In this document: positions 63,719 to 64,000 of the stretch, piece after piece
Layout: the number at the start of each line of letters is the position of its first letter
How positions within the stretch are numbered: the stretch's first letter is position 1
Source of the DNA: Gracilibacillus lacisalsi DSM 19029
GTDB lineage: Bacteria; Bacillota; Bacilli; Bacillales; Amphibacillaceae
Direction of reading: 5' to 3'
DNA: 64,000 nucleotides
NCBI RefSeq assembly: GCF_000377765.1
Contig: NZ_KB898674.1
Coordinates: 32,209 to 96,208, forward strand
Translations under genes and position numbers: made by a program
The notes under the pieces: model-generated
Database searches by the model: none
Told to the model about the DNA's origin: nothing
The model's input: the letters and a program-made list of their open reading frames with translations, nothing else

Positions 63719-63721
63719 CAA

Positions 63722-63838
63722 CTGCCTGGCAACGTCCTACTCTTGCAGGGGCGTGAGCCCCAACTACCATGGGCGCTGGAGAGCTTAACTACTGTGTTCG
63801 GCATGGGAACAGGTGTGACCTCTCCGCTATCGCCACCA
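63722..63838 (-). rRNA. rrf: 5S ribosomal RNA
   Basis: Minus-strand sequence beginning TCTGGTGGCGATAGCGGAGA, with GGTCACACCTGTTCCCATGC and CCGAACACAGTAGTTAAGC, and ending TTGCCAGGCAGT-like. This is a standard Bacillales 5S of about 117 nt. Ends are accurate to a few bases. Last gene of an rRNA operon running leftward. Confidence 0.97.
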
Positions 63839-63917
63839 GACTGTGTATAATATTTAAGGGATGTACCCTAAAAACTAGATAAGAGTTATATTACAAGTTC
63901 AAACAAATCGTATAGTT

Positions 63918-64000
63918 AAGTCCTCGATCGATTAGTATTCGTCAGCTGCACATGTCACCATGCTTCCACCTCGAACCTATCTACCTCATCGTCTCTGAGG
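63918..64000 (-). rRNA. rrl: 23S ribosomal RNA, 3' end (partial)
   Basis: Minus-strand sequence ending ACTAATCGATCGAGGACTTAAC, preceded by GCAGCTGACGAATACT-like sequence, the classic 3' end of Firmicute 23S rRNA. The gene continues beyond the window. About 80 nt separates it from 5S. Confidence 0.95.

Noticed and set aside
63662..63850. Open frame of 62 codons on the plus strand
   Set aside because: It lies antisense across the 5S rRNA and the rRNA terminator.
1..64000. CRISPR arrays, prophage genes and insertion sequences
   Set aside because: No regularly spaced direct repeats, cas genes, phage structural genes or transposases were seen.

Overview
The window looks like the chromosome of a low-GC, endospore-forming Bacillaceae species, probably halotolerant or alkali-tolerant. 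The gene order closely follows the yt region of Bacillus subtilis (ackA-ytxK-ytfJ-ytfI, thiI, nifZ-like, ezrA, ytsP, rpsD, tyrS, acuABC, motPS, ccpA, aroA, ytxJ, ytxGH, murC, sftA, ytpR, ytpQ, ytpP, ytoP, ytzB, trmB, ytzH, ytmP, ytlQ, ytlP, ytzE, ytgP, ytfP). A small acid-soluble spore protein and a GerW/YtfJ sporulation protein show that it sporulates. Na+-type MotPS stators, a sodium:alanine symporter and acid-rich exported lipoproteins fit a saline or alkaline habitat. Genus-level placement (Gracilibacillus, Virgibacillus or Oceanobacillus-like) is a guess.

Layout. 0.3-3.8 kb: acetate kinase, YtxK and the YtfJ/YtfI pair. 3.9-6.6 kb: NAD kinase facing a YtcJ-type amidohydrolase across a shared terminator. 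6.7-11.6 kb: SASP, ThiI with its cysteine desulfurase, a small membrane protein and EzrA. 11.8-13.3 kb: YtsP and ribosomal protein S4, the latter behind a consensus promoter and a long structured leader. 13.6-22.8 kb is the accessory part: a sulfotransferase-like gene, a four-gene general amino-acid ABC importer (Aap/Bzt type) and a four-gene PhnDCEE-type importer. 23.4-28.1 kb: AGCS symporter, CoxG-like protein and a cytochrome bd oxidase operon (cydAB) with two tiny membrane-protein genes. 28.2-42.4 kb: T-box-controlled tyrS, a class A PBP, acuABC, motPS, ccpA, aroA and a large FtsA-like protein. 42.4-61 kb: cell-envelope, redox and tRNA housekeeping genes. 61-64 kb: YtfP, a YidC gene cut by an in-frame TGA, then 5S and the 3' end of 23S rRNA on the minus strand.

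Intergenic spaces carry three kinds of dispersed DNA repeat. Family 1 is about 175 bp, with long imperfect-palindrome arms around a GAAGATCCACTT...AAGTTAGCTGAAG core: three full copies, one variant and two fragments. Family 2 is a smaller element, AGTGAGACT, a covarying hairpin and TTAGCGAA(A/T)CTTATCA: three hairpin copies and one or two tail-only copies. Family 3 is a cluster of four short GCGGACATTT...CGTTATTTG motifs. No insertion sequence, prophage or CRISPR array was seen.

Functional links: CcpA, AckA and AcuABC belong to overflow and acetate metabolism. ThiI and its desulfurase pass sulfur to tRNA and thiamine. YtxJ and YtpP are thiol-redox proteins. EzrA, MurC, SftA, MurJ/YtgP, the PBP and the FtsA-like protein act in wall growth and division. 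The strongest oddities are the yidC nonsense codon, a probable AUU start in an RsuA-family pseudouridine synthase, the two structured repeat families, the rpsD leader, and the FtsA-like protein with five C-terminal beta-grasp-like repeats.
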